From the NCBI RefSeq assembly GCF_003367395.1, contig NZ_CP031417.1, positions 3,286,001-3,350,000 on the forward strand: a stretch of DNA of 64,000 nt. The letters run 5' to 3'. Below the pieces are notes generated by a model. It was not told the origin of the DNA. It ran no database searches and saw only the letters and a program-made list of their open reading frames with translations. The position numbers were made by a program, and so were the translations under genes. Source of the DNA: Pseudolabrys taiwanensis (GTDB taxonomy: Bacteria > Pseudomonadota > Alphaproteobacteria > Rhizobiales > Xanthobacteraceae). Within the stretch, counting starts at the first letter, position 1. Each line of letters starts with the position of its first letter. Below are positions 1 to 7,933 of the stretch, piece by piece.

Positions 1-861
1 CGAGGTGTCGTAGTGGTGCCAGTTGGCCGGATGATCGTAAGCCAGGATGCCCGCGAGCGTCACCGCGAACACCGAGCTCTCCATATCCCGCTGCAGCGCC
101 GTCAAATTCTCCGGCAGCTTCGAACTTGCATAATCGACGTAATAGGCGCGCTGCACGCAGGCAAGATCCTCGACCGCATCGAGGGCGGCCTTGGCCGTCA
201 TGATGTGATCGGAATGGTCCTGCGGATTGATGCGCACGTCGGTCTCGGCAACATTGAGCTGCACCTGAGCCGCTTGGCCCCGTTCGAAATCGATGAGTGC
301 GCGCAATGTCTTGGTGAGATCGCTCCAACCGCTGTAAGTGGCCGAACCGTCTATCGCCCGCAGGGTGCCGCTGGCGCCGGTATTCAGCCGCTGCAGCGAC
401 TGGAAGCCGGTCTCATAGTAGCCCTCACCGGACCAATGTCCGTCAGGCACCCGCAGGAAGTAGCTCACGGTGTTGCGGTAAGCGATGCGATAAATCGGAT
501 GGCCGTTGAACGGCGTATGCGAAACCTCCTTGTCGACCGGCTGCCCGCTCGTGTCGACCATGAAGCGCACAGCCTGCTCGGCCCCGTTCTCTCGCGCAAG
601 ATAGTACGGATGCTTGCGCCCTCGGCTACCGAGGCCCGCTCCGTCGTCACCCGCCGTCATGTAGACGAACACGGTCTTCGCCGCGCCGCCCATCACGTCC
701 TGAAAGGCGGACGGGTTCATGAACAGCTGCCAGTCGTCTTCATGCGCGGCAAAATAGAAGGCGACCTTGTCCGGCCGGTGAACCTCGTCGGCAAATACCG
801 GCGCAGTACTCAACACCGCCACTGAAAGACAAGCTGCCGCAAACGAGCGCGTAACGATCAT
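1..861 (-). CDS. Secreted PIG-L (LmbE-like) deacetylase family protein, 3' end beyond window
   Basis: The frame opens with an ATG and stays open to the window edge, so 287 residues are visible and the C-terminus is missing. Residues 1-24 form a signal peptide ending VFA, so the protein should be periplasmic or secreted. The zinc-site motif of the PIG-L/LmbE (CE14) fold appears as AAHEDDW, with His40, Asp42 and Asp43 standing in for the usual HPDDE. A second His cluster, HSDH near residue 218, fits the third metal ligand. The family hydrolyses N-acetyl groups from amino sugars and related amides. The substrate here cannot be inferred. The next gene upstream on the same strand is a flavin amine oxidase 101 bp away. 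Confidence 0.85.
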   Translation of the reverse strand, partial: MIVTRSFAAACLSVAVLSTAPVFADEVHRPDKVAFYFAAHEDDWQLFMNPSAFQDVMGGAAKTVFVYMTAGDDGAGLGSRGRKHPYYLARENGAEQAVRFMVDTSGQPVDKEVSHTPFNGHPIYRIAYRNTVSYFLRVPDGHWSGEGYYETGFQSLQRLNTGASGTLRAIDGSATYSGWSDLTKTLRALIDFERGQAAQVQLNVAETDVRINPQDHSDHIMTAKAALDAVEDLACVQRAYYVDYASSKLPENLTALQRDMESSVFAVTLAGILAYDHPANWHHYDTS

Positions 862-962
862 TCCCCCGCCCCCGAATAAGCAATGGTGAGTCATCGAACG
901 ATTGTGTCGAGGCTGCTACGTCGAACAGGATGTTGGCCGAGGTAAGGCAGCGGCTTAACCCG

Positions 963-2198
963 TTACCGTTGACGCGCGACCAGCACCTGCTCCGCAGCGG
1001 CGACGCCAGTTCGATATGCACCATGCGCCGTGGAAAAGTCGTGTTCGGAGCACGCCTCACCGGCGAAGAACAATCTGTCATCGACCGGCGCAGCAAGCAC
1101 TTGCCGGCAATGCGCCTTGCCGACAAGGGCAAACGAATAGGCGCCGCGCGCATAAGGATCCGTGCCCCACGGATGAACGATGATCGGCTTGAGCCGTGCG
1201 GCGAAAGCACCGCCGAGCGCCGCCGTCAGCTCCGCGACCGCGAAATCGTAGAACGCGGCCGCCCCGCCAACCTCAAGCTCTGCCGCCAATTCCCCGCCGA
1301 AGTAAGCCTCGATCATCGGCCGCCCGAATGGACGCAGATGATAAGCGGCAGTTGCGCGATCCGTGTGGGCAAACAGCCGGCTGTCGGGCTCGAACTCCTC
1401 GGCACCCTCGAGTGCGATGAAGAGCTTGTCGTCCAGCCCGAGCGGCAGGTTACGTGCCGCCTCGATCTTCTCCGGCAGCACCGGCCAGAAGAGATCATCC
1501 ATGGCCGCCATGACGCTGGTCGGCAGCGTCACGATGATCTTGTCGGCAGTGATCGTGCCGCGGGCGGTGTCGACGCGGAGCCGCTTGCCGGAATGATCGA
1601 TGCGTCGCACGGCACAATCGAGCGCCGCCGGCACGTCATTGGCATGCGCGGCGATCAACGTGCCGTAGCCTTCGACCACGCGCCAGTTCACGTCGGTGTC
1701 GGCGTAATTATCGAAATCGCGCGCGGATACGCGGTGCAATTCGCCACCGCTGATGAAGGTGCCGACCGCGCCGATCAGCGCATTCCATCGGTTGCCGGGC
1801 TCAAGCGCGGCCGACGCCGGCACATCCTTGCCCTGACGCGCCAGAGCTTCGAGACGCTGATAAAAGGCGTGCAGCGCTTCGGTGAAGTCTTGCTGTTGCT
1901 GGCGCGGAAATCCGATCTCGAGCGAGGGCTTGGTCCAAGGCGGCGGCGATTTGTCGATGGTGCGGCCTTGGCGCGCAGCGAGTTCGCTCCACGGGTTTTC
2001 ATCGGCGGAGTGCAACCAGCCGCAGCCGAGATCGATCCTTGTGCCGTCCGGCAGTTGCCAACTGAAGCCGCGTCCCCCGAGGCGATCCCGCGCCTCGATC
2101 AGAAGACAATCAACGCCCGCCTCGTGCAGTCGCTTCGCGGCGGCAATGCCGGCGGCCCCGCCGCCAATGACGGCGACTTCAACATCGTCTTTAGACAT
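963..2198 (-). CDS. FAD-dependent amine oxidase (flavin monoamine oxidase family)
   Basis: About 411 residues. The N-terminus holds a dinucleotide-binding Rossmann motif (VIGGGAAGIAAAKRL) followed by IEARDRLGGR, the glycine-rich pair typical of amine oxidase/phytoene desaturase flavoproteins. The C-terminus (LFFAGEACSEHDFSTAHGAY) is the second FAD-contact segment that closes this fold. The enzyme should oxidise a primary or secondary amine to an imine with O2 as acceptor. No signal peptide is visible, so it is cytoplasmic. An in-frame GTG twelve codons earlier (position 2234) is an alternative start; I chose the ATG because it sits just before the first beta strand. The natural amine is not predictable. 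Confidence 0.85.
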   Translation of the reverse strand: MSKDDVEVAVIGGGAAGIAAAKRLHEAGVDCLLIEARDRLGGRGFSWQLPDGTRIDLGCGWLHSADENPWSELAARQGRTIDKSPPPWTKPSLEIGFPRQQQQDFTEALHAFYQRLEALARQGKDVPASAALEPGNRWNALIGAVGTFISGGELHRVSARDFDNYADTDVNWRVVEGYGTLIAAHANDVPAALDCAVRRIDHSGKRLRVDTARGTITADKIIVTLPTSVMAAMDDLFWPVLPEKIEAARNLPLGLDDKLFIALEGAEEFEPDSRLFAHTDRATAAYHLRPFGRPMIEAYFGGELAAELEVGGAAAFYDFAVAELTAALGGAFAARLKPIIVHPWGTDPYARGAYSFALVGKAHCRQVLAAPVDDRLFFAGEACSEHDFSTAHGAYRTGVAAAEQVLVARQR

Positions 2199-2336
2199 AT
2201 CGGTGAATGCAACTCCGGACTCGATCCGAAGCACATAAGCCCTCGCGCGCGGATATGCGAGGGCAGGACACGCCTCATCCGGCCATGCGGATGAAGCACA
2301 GCCTCGCCTTCCCAGCGCGAAGTGCTTTTGTTCTTG

Positions 2337-2426
2337 TTAGTGATCAGACCCGAGCATGGGCGCCATCAGCAGCACACACGCCCAGACCACCCCAATCGAC
2401 GCCAGTGCAATCAAGAGAACGGTCAT
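2337..2426 (-). CDS. Possible 29-residue single-span membrane peptide
   Basis: This short frame starts with ATG six bases after a good GGAGGG ribosome-binding site and ends in TAA. The product is almost entirely hydrophobic in residues 3-24 (VLLIALASIGVVWACVLLMA), which is enough for one membrane span, and ends in a short polar tail GSDH. It lies alone between the amine oxidase and the divergent importer operon. I do not recognise a family. The combination of a strong Shine-Dalgarno, a clean hydrophobic segment and otherwise empty intergenic space is the only evidence. It could be chance. Confidence 0.45.
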   Translation of the reverse strand: MTVLLIALASIGVVWACVLLMAPMLGSDH

Positions 2427-2577
2427 TCCCACCCTCCTTAGCGGCGTTTCTCCCACGACCTTCTTTTTTTGTGATGGTAGCAGGTTCGACAGAACTGTCA
2501 TGACGCGCTGCGGCAGGCTTCCGGCCGCTGCCCATGGATGTGGCGCGATATTCAGCGGTGTGCCTCCGCTAGAACCC

Positions 2578-2618
2578 TTGACAGTCGGTCACGCCAGCGT
2601 TTTCATTTGAGTACAAAC
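2578..2618 (+). promoter_or_regulatory. Promoter with overlapping palindromic operator for the importer / molybdenum hydroxylase operon
   Basis: A perfect -35 box TTGACA (2578-2583) is followed after 17 bases by TTTCAT as a weak -10. The palindrome ATTTGAGTACAAAC (2605-2618) overlaps the end of that -10. Its form RTTTG-N4-CAAAY recurs upstream of three other transcription units in this window. The position over the -10/start region suggests repression. It lies 81 bp before the first gene. The binding protein is unknown; the MarR gene inside the island is a candidate. Confidence 0.6.
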
Positions 2619-2699
2619 GATCGCCGACCGGGAAAGGCGAGGCAATGTCGAGGCGCATGGCGCATACTCCGCCATGTCCAGTTCACAGAGGTGAAATCG

Positions 2700-3689
2700 A
2701 TGCCCCTCCTTCCGCTCCCGATGCTCCGCCAGTTCGGCCTGATTGCCCTTGTCGCCGGCAGTCTTGCGCAAAGCCCTTCATTCGCTGAAGAAATCTCGGT
2801 GACCCAGTGGGGGCAGAGCCTCTATGGCGCGCCCTTCGCTGTGGGCATGGACAAAGGTCTCTTCAAAAAGGCCGGGATCGACATCACCGGCATCATCGGC
2901 TCGGCCGGTGGCGGTACGACCGTCCGCAACATCCTGGCGAGCGCCACGCCCTATGGCGAGGTAGCACTCCCCGCCGCGCTCGCCGCAGCGGCTCAGGGCG
3001 GACTCGATCTCATTATCGTCAATGTGGGCACGCACACCGTCGCCGAGTCTTCGCTGGTGACGATGCCGAATTCCGACATCAAGACGATCGACGACCTCGT
3101 CGGCAAGAAAGTCGCGATCACCTCGCCGAAATCGTCGTCGGAAATGATCTTTCTGATGGAATTGAAGGCGAAGGGCATCGATCCCGCCAAGATCACCCGC
3201 GTCGCGGCCGGCGGTTATCCGCCCGCTCTGACGATGCTGGAACAGGGCGCGGTGTCGGCGGCCGGCCTGATCGAGCCTTTGTCGATCATCCGCAAGGACC
3301 GCTATCGCACCGTGCTCGCCGCCAAGGATGTGCTGCCGCCGATGACGACCTCGGTCGGGATCACCACGCGCGAGTTCGCTAAGGCGCATCCCGACAAGCT
3401 GAAGGCAATCATCGCCGGGCGCCGCGCCGCGGTGGAAGCGATCTACGCCAACCCGGGTGAGGCGGCTGCCGTCCTGCAGAAGATGTGGAACTTCGATCCG
3501 GCCGTGGCCAAGGTCGCGGTGGACAACATGATCGGTCCGAAGATGTGGAGCCTCGGCGATTTCGATCGTGCCGAGCTCGAGCGTACGGTGGATGGCCTGC
3601 GGCTCATCGGCGAGGTCAAAGGCGAGATCGACTGGAGCAAGCTGATCGACCAGTCTTTCCTGCCGGCCGATCTGCAGCGTAAGCTCTAA
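2700..3689 (+). CDS. ABC transporter substrate-binding protein, NMT1/SsuA/TauA-like
   Basis: Of 329 residues, the first ~29 form a signal peptide ending SFA before EEISV, so the product is periplasmic. The mature part has the NMT1/TauA-type layout: an early segment placing a short-lived ligand site (YGAPFAVGMDKGLFKKAGI), a glycine-rich stretch (GSAGGGTTVRN), the DLVGKKVAI lobe entry and the GLIEPLS hinge. It is followed directly by an ATPase and two permeases. The family imports sulfonates, taurine, nitrate, thiamine precursors or aromatic acids, so the ligand cannot be read from sequence. Downstream linkage to NadC and a molybdenum hydroxylase hints at an aromatic or heterocyclic compound. 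Confidence 0.85.
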   Translation: MPLLPLPMLRQFGLIALVAGSLAQSPSFAEEISVTQWGQSLYGAPFAVGMDKGLFKKAGIDITGIIGSAGGGTTVRNILASATPYGEVALPAALAAAAQGGLDLIIVNVGTHTVAESSLVTMPNSDIKTIDDLVGKKVAITSPKSSSEMIFLMELKAKGIDPAKITRVAAGGYPPALTMLEQGAVSAAGLIEPLSIIRKDRYRTVLAAKDVLPPMTTSVGITTREFAKAHPDKLKAIIAGRRAAVEAIYANPGEAAAVLQKMWNFDPAVAKVAVDNMIGPKMWSLGDFDRAELERTVDGLRLIGEVKGEIDWSKLIDQSFLPADLQRKL

Positions 3690-3693
3690 CCGC

Positions 3694-4533
3694 ATGTCCA
3701 GGGCCGCCGTCGCCCCAAAGTATCCGTCAGCGATGCCAGCTCCGGAAGTTCACGCGCGGCTGACGGGCGTCACGCGCATTTACGGTGCCGGCACGTCCGG
3801 CACCAAGCTGCATGCGCTCGGTCCGGTCGATCTCACGCTCGAACGGGGCGAGTTCTTCTCCGTGGTCGGCCCATCCGGCTGCGGCAAGTCGACCTTGCTC
3901 GATGTACTCGCTGGCCTTGCCGTCCCAACGGACGGCACGGTTGAGTTCGAGGGCAAGGCGATCCGCGGCGTGCCCGACGGCGTTGGCGTCGTCTTCCAGG
4001 AAGACGCCTCCTTCGCCTGGCTCACCGTGCGCGATAACGTCGCGTTCGGTTTGCGCCGCGCCGGCGTTGACGCCGCCGAGATTGCCCGGCGTGTCGACTA
4101 CGCCATCGGCTTCATGGGGCTGCGCGATTTCGCCAATGCCTACCCCTCGCAGCTGTCCGGCGGCATGCGCCAGCGCGTCTGCATCGCCCGCACCCTGGTG
4201 CTACAGCCGCGGCTGATCCTGCTCGACGAGCCGTTCGGCGCGCTCGACCAGCAGACCCGGCTCCTCATGGGCGACGAATTGCTCCGCCTCTGGCGCGAAA
4301 CCGGCGCGACGGTGCTGCTGATCACCCACGCGCTCGACGAGGCGGCGATGCTGTCCGACCGCGTCGGCGTGATGTCGGCCCGCCCCGGCGTCTTCATCGA
4401 CTTTGTCGCCACCGGCTGGCCGCGCGAGCGCGACAGCCGCATCGTCTCGGATGCCCATTTCGGCGCCATCACGGCACGCCTCTGGGAAAAACTGCGGGCG
4501 GAATCGCTCAAAAGTCTCGGGTCGGCGCCATGA
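3694..4533 (+). CDS. ABC transporter ATP-binding protein, SsuB/TauB-like
   Basis: This 279-residue nucleotide-binding subunit has Walker A GPSGCGKST, a Q-loop FQEDA, signature LSGGMRQR, Walker B LILLDEPFGALD and the H-loop THALDEA, all intact. It begins four bases after the stop of the binding protein and overlaps the next permease by ATGA, so the three are translationally coupled. The first ~20 residues are a poorly conserved extension. An internal Met at residue 14 could be the true start. The role is to energise import of the ligand captured by the upstream binding protein. Confidence 0.9.
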   Translation: MSRAAVAPKYPSAMPAPEVHARLTGVTRIYGAGTSGTKLHALGPVDLTLERGEFFSVVGPSGCGKSTLLDVLAGLAVPTDGTVEFEGKAIRGVPDGVGVVFQEDASFAWLTVRDNVAFGLRRAGVDAAEIARRVDYAIGFMGLRDFANAYPSQLSGGMRQRVCIARTLVLQPRLILLDEPFGALDQQTRLLMGDELLRLWRETGATVLLITHALDEAAMLSDRVGVMSARPGVFIDFVATGWPRERDSRIVSDAHFGAITARLWEKLRAESLKSLGSAP

Positions 4534-5279
4534 CGCGGGAGGGCTGGATACGGCTCCTGATCGTCGCCGCCGCCATCGCGGCGCTCGAAGCGCTGTGCCG
4601 CACCGGACTCATTCACCGCACCGTGCTGCTGGCGCCGTCCGAGATGGTCGTGAGCCTCTGGCACATCCTCCAGGTGGGCGAACTCAACGACGACATTCTG
4701 TCGACCTTGCGCAATGTGCTGTTGTCGGCGGCGATCGCCAGCGTCCTCGGCTTCGCCCTCGGCGCCGTCATTCATGCGCTGCCGCGCGTGCGCCATGCGG
4801 TCGAGCCGCTGCTGGCGAGCTATTACGCCATCCCGACCTTCATGTTCTATCCGATCTTCATCGTCGTGTTCGGCGTCGGCACGCAGGCCATCATCGCCAT
4901 CGCCGTGCTGCTGTCGATCGTCGCCATGATCACCGCGACGCTCACCGGGCTCGACCGCATCCCCCCGGTGCTGCGCAAGACCGCACGCGTGTTCCGCATG
5001 AGCCCGGCGAAGCGCGCCGTCATGGTCGACCTGCCGGCGGCGGCGCCTTACCTATTCACCGGCGTGAAGCTGACCTTCGCCTATTCGCTGATCGGCGTCA
5101 TCGCCTCCGAATTCATCCTCTCGGGCGCCGGCATCGGCTACGCCATCGCCTATGCCTACAACAACTTCAACAATCCGCGCATGTACGGCCTGATGCTGCT
5201 CGTCATCATCGTCGCCGTCGCCGCCAACACGGCGCTCGACGCCGTCGACCGGCGGCTGCAAGCGCGGCTGCGGCGCTGA
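4530..5279 (+). CDS. ABC transporter permease, SsuC/TauC-like (first of two)
   Basis: A 249-residue integral membrane protein with six predicted spans of the BPD_transp_1 fold. The cytoplasmic coupling loop carries ARVFRMSPAKRAVMVDLPAAAPY, the EAA-type motif that contacts the ATPase. The ATG overlaps the ATPase stop codon. A second permease follows five bases later. Two separate permease genes suggest that this importer uses a heterodimeric membrane domain, unlike the single-permease system near 23 kb. Confidence 0.88.
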   Translation: MTREGWIRLLIVAAAIAALEALCRTGLIHRTVLLAPSEMVVSLWHILQVGELNDDILSTLRNVLLSAAIASVLGFALGAVIHALPRVRHAVEPLLASYYAIPTFMFYPIFIVVFGVGTQAIIAIAVLLSIVAMITATLTGLDRIPPVLRKTARVFRMSPAKRAVMVDLPAAAPYLFTGVKLTFAYSLIGVIASEFILSGAGIGYAIAYAYNNFNNPRMYGLMLLVIIVAVAANTALDAVDRRLQARLRR

Positions 5280-5284
5280 ACGTC

Positions 5285-6013
5285 ATGCGCAAGGCCGGAG
5301 ATTTCCTCATCCTGATCGTGGCGCTGCTTGCCGTCTGGCAGGTGCTTCACATGATCGCCGGCGACACCACGCTGACCTCGCCGGCCGACACCTTCGCAAA
5401 ACTCGGCGCGCTCATGCGCACCGGACAGTTCTGGGCCAACGTCGCCGAAACGGGTCAAGCCTTCGCCCTTGCCCTCGTGATCTCGATTATCGGCGGCGTC
5501 GGCATCGGCACCCTGCTCGGCCTCAACCGCACGTCGGGCACGGTTTCCGAGCCGATCCTGATCTCGCTCTATTCGCTGCCGAAGGTGACGCTGTATCCGC
5601 TGGTGCTGCTCTGCTTCGGCCTTGGCATGTCGGCCAAGGTTGCCTTCGGCGCCATGCACGGCTTGATCCCGGTCGCGCTTTTCACCATGAAAGCGATCAT
5701 GCACATCAAGCCGGTCTATCTGCGTACCGCGCGGGCGCTGCGCCTGTCGCCCGGCCAAGTGGCCGCGACCATTGCCTTGCCCGCTGTGCTGCCGGAGGTC
5801 ATGGCGGGCGCGCGGCTCGGCTTTTCGCTCAGCCTCCTCGGCGTGCTCATCGGCGAGATGTTCGCCTCGAAACGCGGCTTGGGTTTCATGATCAACAGCG
5901 CTATGGGCCTGGGCGACATCGCCACGATCATGGCCGTGGCGGTATTCCTGTCGGTTTTCGCCGTTGCCGCCAATGCACTGCTGCTCGTCATCGACCGCGC
6001 GATCCCGCGCTAA
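5285..6013 (+). CDS. ABC transporter permease, SsuC/TauC-like (second of two)
   Basis: This 242-residue membrane protein has the same fold as its upstream neighbour: a first span after MRKAG, an EAA-like loop (ARALRLSPGQVAATIALPAV) and a hydrophobic tail ending in DRAIPR. The start is the ATG five bases after the previous stop. An upstream in-frame extension exists but overlaps the first permease and is not membrane-like, so I reject it. It should pair with the preceding permease to form the translocation channel of the operon's importer. Confidence 0.87.
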   Translation: MRKAGDFLILIVALLAVWQVLHMIAGDTTLTSPADTFAKLGALMRTGQFWANVAETGQAFALALVISIIGGVGIGTLLGLNRTSGTVSEPILISLYSLPKVTLYPLVLLCFGLGMSAKVAFGAMHGLIPVALFTMKAIMHIKPVYLRTARALRLSPGQVAATIALPAVLPEVMAGARLGFSLSLLGVLIGEMFASKRGLGFMINSAMGLGDIATIMAVAVFLSVFAVAANALLLVIDRAIPR

Positions 6014-6036
6014 GAATAAACGACAAGGACGGCCCT

Positions 6037-6870
6037 ATGCTTGACCTGTATCTCACCAATCGCCTGATCGACCTCTGGCTCGCCGAGGATATCGGCCACG
6101 GCGACATCACCTCCCTGACCATGATCGATGCTGACGCGACCGGTGCCTTCAACATGAATGCGCGCCAGCCGATCGCGGTCGCCGGTATCGAGGTCGCCGC
6201 CGCGTGCTTCCGCCGCTACGATCCCAGCCTCACGATCGAGGTCGTGGTCAAGGATGGCGACCGCGTGCCCGATAAGACCACCCTCTTGAAGGTGAAGGGT
6301 AAGGCCCGCAGCCTGCTCACGGTCGAACGCACGGCGCTCAACCTCGTGCAGCATCTTTCCGGCATCGCGACCGAGACCGCGCGCTGGATGGACGCGATCA
6401 AAGGCACCAAGGCCAAGCTGATCGACACGCGCAAGACGACCCCCGGCCTGCGCGCGCTGCAGAAGCACGCCGTCGTCTGCGGCGGCGGCGCCAACCACCG
6501 GCTCGGCCTCGATAGCGGCGTCATGATCAAGGACAACCACATCGCCGTTTGCGGCAGCATCGCCAAGGCGGTCGAGCGCGCCCGCGCCGGCGCACCGTCA
6601 CTGGTGAAGATCGAGGTGGAGTGCGACCGCGTCGAACAGGTGAAGGAAGCGCTAGCGGCCAAGGCCGACGTCATCATGCTCGACAACATGTCGCTCGAGG
6701 ACATGCGCACGGCGGTGAAGCTGGTCGACGGCCGCATTCCGCTGGAAGCGTCGGGCGGCGTGAAGTTCGACACGGTACGGGCGATTGCCGAAACGGGCGT
6801 GGACTTCATCTCGTCGAGCAAGATGATCCAGGGCTCGCCGGCGGTCGATATTGGTTTGGATGAGGCGTGA
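6037..6870 (+). CDS. nadC: Nicotinate-nucleotide pyrophosphorylase (carboxylating), NadC paralogue in a transport/catabolic operon
   Basis: The family converts quinolinate and PRPP to nicotinate mononucleotide, CO2 and PPi. The 277-residue length is normal. Key motifs are intact: EDIGHGDIT near residue 17, SGIATETA near 108, TRKTTPGLR at 131-139, HR at 154-155 and IKDNH at 164-168. The start has an AAGGA ribosome-binding site. In most bacteria nadC sits with nadA/nadB. Here it lies between an SsuABC-like importer and molybdenum hydroxylase genes, which suggests a specialised paralogue for imported quinolinate or another pyridine carboxylate. The Mo-linked relative ModD was considered, but the motifs match NadC better. 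Confidence 0.85.
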   Translation: MLDLYLTNRLIDLWLAEDIGHGDITSLTMIDADATGAFNMNARQPIAVAGIEVAAACFRRYDPSLTIEVVVKDGDRVPDKTTLLKVKGKARSLLTVERTALNLVQHLSGIATETARWMDAIKGTKAKLIDTRKTTPGLRALQKHAVVCGGGANHRLGLDSGVMIKDNHIAVCGSIAKAVERARAGAPSLVKIEVECDRVEQVKEALAAKADVIMLDNMSLEDMRTAVKLVDGRIPLEASGGVKFDTVRAIAETGVDFISSSKMIQGSPAVDIGLDEA

Positions 6871-6896
6871 TGTGATGATTTGTGTTGCAGAACGCC

Positions 6897-7030
6897 CGCG
6901 CCGCTCGCTCGGCTTCACCTCTCCGCTCGGGGGAGGGGTCGACGCGCGGAGCGCCTCGGGAGAGGGGGAGCCAAATTGCGAGGCCTTAAACCCCTCTCCC
7001 CAATCCTCTCCCCCAAGGGGAGACGGGGCG
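6897..7030. repeat. Intergenic CTCTCCCC-type palindromic repeat
   Basis: Two facing blocks rich in CTCTCC/GGGGAG pair with each other (for example CCGCTCGGGGGAGGGG against CCCCTCTCCCCAATCC and CTCCCCCAAGGGGAG). The same type recurs near 17.3 and 57.0 kb. It fills the gap between nadC and the FAD-subunit gene and could form a long hairpin in the operon mRNA. Confidence 0.7.
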
Positions 7031-7075
7031 CTCCTGCGTTCGTGGCACTCTCTGAAAACAATACAGGCATAAGCC

Positions 7076-7933
7076 ATGAAACCTGCTCCATTCATCCGCC
7101 ACGTACCGAAGACGCTCGACGAAGCGGTGAAGATCCTCGCCGAGGTCGCGCCCGAGGACGGGCGCATCCTGGCCGGCGGCCAGAGCCTGGTGCCGATCAT
7201 GGCCTTCCGACTGGCCAAGCCGGCGCATCTCGTCGACATCAATGAAGTCGAGGGCCTGGACAAGATATCGAGCGACGGCAAGACGCTGACGATCCGCGCG
7301 CGCGTGCGTCACGGCGCGTTTCACAAGCCGGTCGTCGACAATCCGCTCGGCGCCCTGCTCGCGTACGTCGCACGCCACATCGCGCATTATCCGATCCGCA
7401 TGCGCGGCACCTATTGCGGCAGCTGCTCGCATGCCGACCCGTCGTCGGAGTGGTGCCTCACGGCCACGACGCTCGACGGCACGATGGTGGCCAAAAGCGT
7501 GCGTGGCGAGCGGCTCATCCCCGCCAGCGAATTCTTCGATAGCATCATGACGACGGCACTGAAGGAGGACGAACTCCTCGCCGAAGTACGCCTGCCCCTG
7601 CTCGCGCCCGACGCCAAGTTCGGCTTCTACGAATTCAGCCGCCGCGCCGGCGACTTTGCCATGAGTTCATCGCTCGTCACCTACCGGCTCGACGGCGGCT
7701 TCATGACCGATGTTCATGTTGGCGTCGGCGGCGCCGAGCCTCACCCCCGCCGCATCCCCGAGGCTGAAGCCGAGCTCACCGGCAAGGCGCCGAGTGACAC
7801 CGTTTTCCGCGCGGCGGCCGAAGCAGCCGCCAACGCCGTCGATGCGATGGAAGATCATCAGACCACGGCCGAGTATCGCCGCGACCTCGTGCGCGCCGTG
7901 GTGCGCCGCGCGCTGGAGCACTCGCAAGCATGA
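7076..7933 (+). CDS. Molybdenum hydroxylase FAD-binding (medium) subunit, CoxM/XdhB-like
   Basis: This 285-residue subunit carries electrons between the iron-sulfur subunit and the external acceptor. The FAD motifs are visible: AGGQSL at residues 33-38 and GTYCGSCSHADPSSEW at 111-126, the latter replacing the more usual GGNLANADPAAD-like form with two Cys. The C-terminal CO_deh_flav_C region follows. The stop overlaps the start of the first large subunit (ATGA). No clear Shine-Dalgarno is visible before the ATG, which follows a palindromic repeat. Confidence 0.9.
   Translation: MKPAPFIRHVPKTLDEAVKILAEVAPEDGRILAGGQSLVPIMAFRLAKPAHLVDINEVEGLDKISSDGKTLTIRARVRHGAFHKPVVDNPLGALLAYVARHIAHYPIRMRGTYCGSCSHADPSSEWCLTATTLDGTMVAKSVRGERLIPASEFFDSIMTTALKEDELLAEVRLPLLAPDAKFGFYEFSRRAGDFAMSSSLVTYRLDGGFMTDVHVGVGGAEPHPRRIPEAEAELTGKAPSDTVFRAAAEAAANAVDAMEDHQTTAEYRRDLVRAVVRRALEHSQA

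Noticed and set aside
930..2294. Plus-strand frame of 454 codons opposite the amine oxidase gene
   Set aside because: No recognisable domain, Arg-rich, and the opposite strand encodes a clear FAD flavoprotein.
6037..6870. ModD (molybdenum-linked NadC relative)
   Set aside because: TRKTTPGLR, the HR pair and IKDNH follow NadC closely, and no Mod transporter is next to it.
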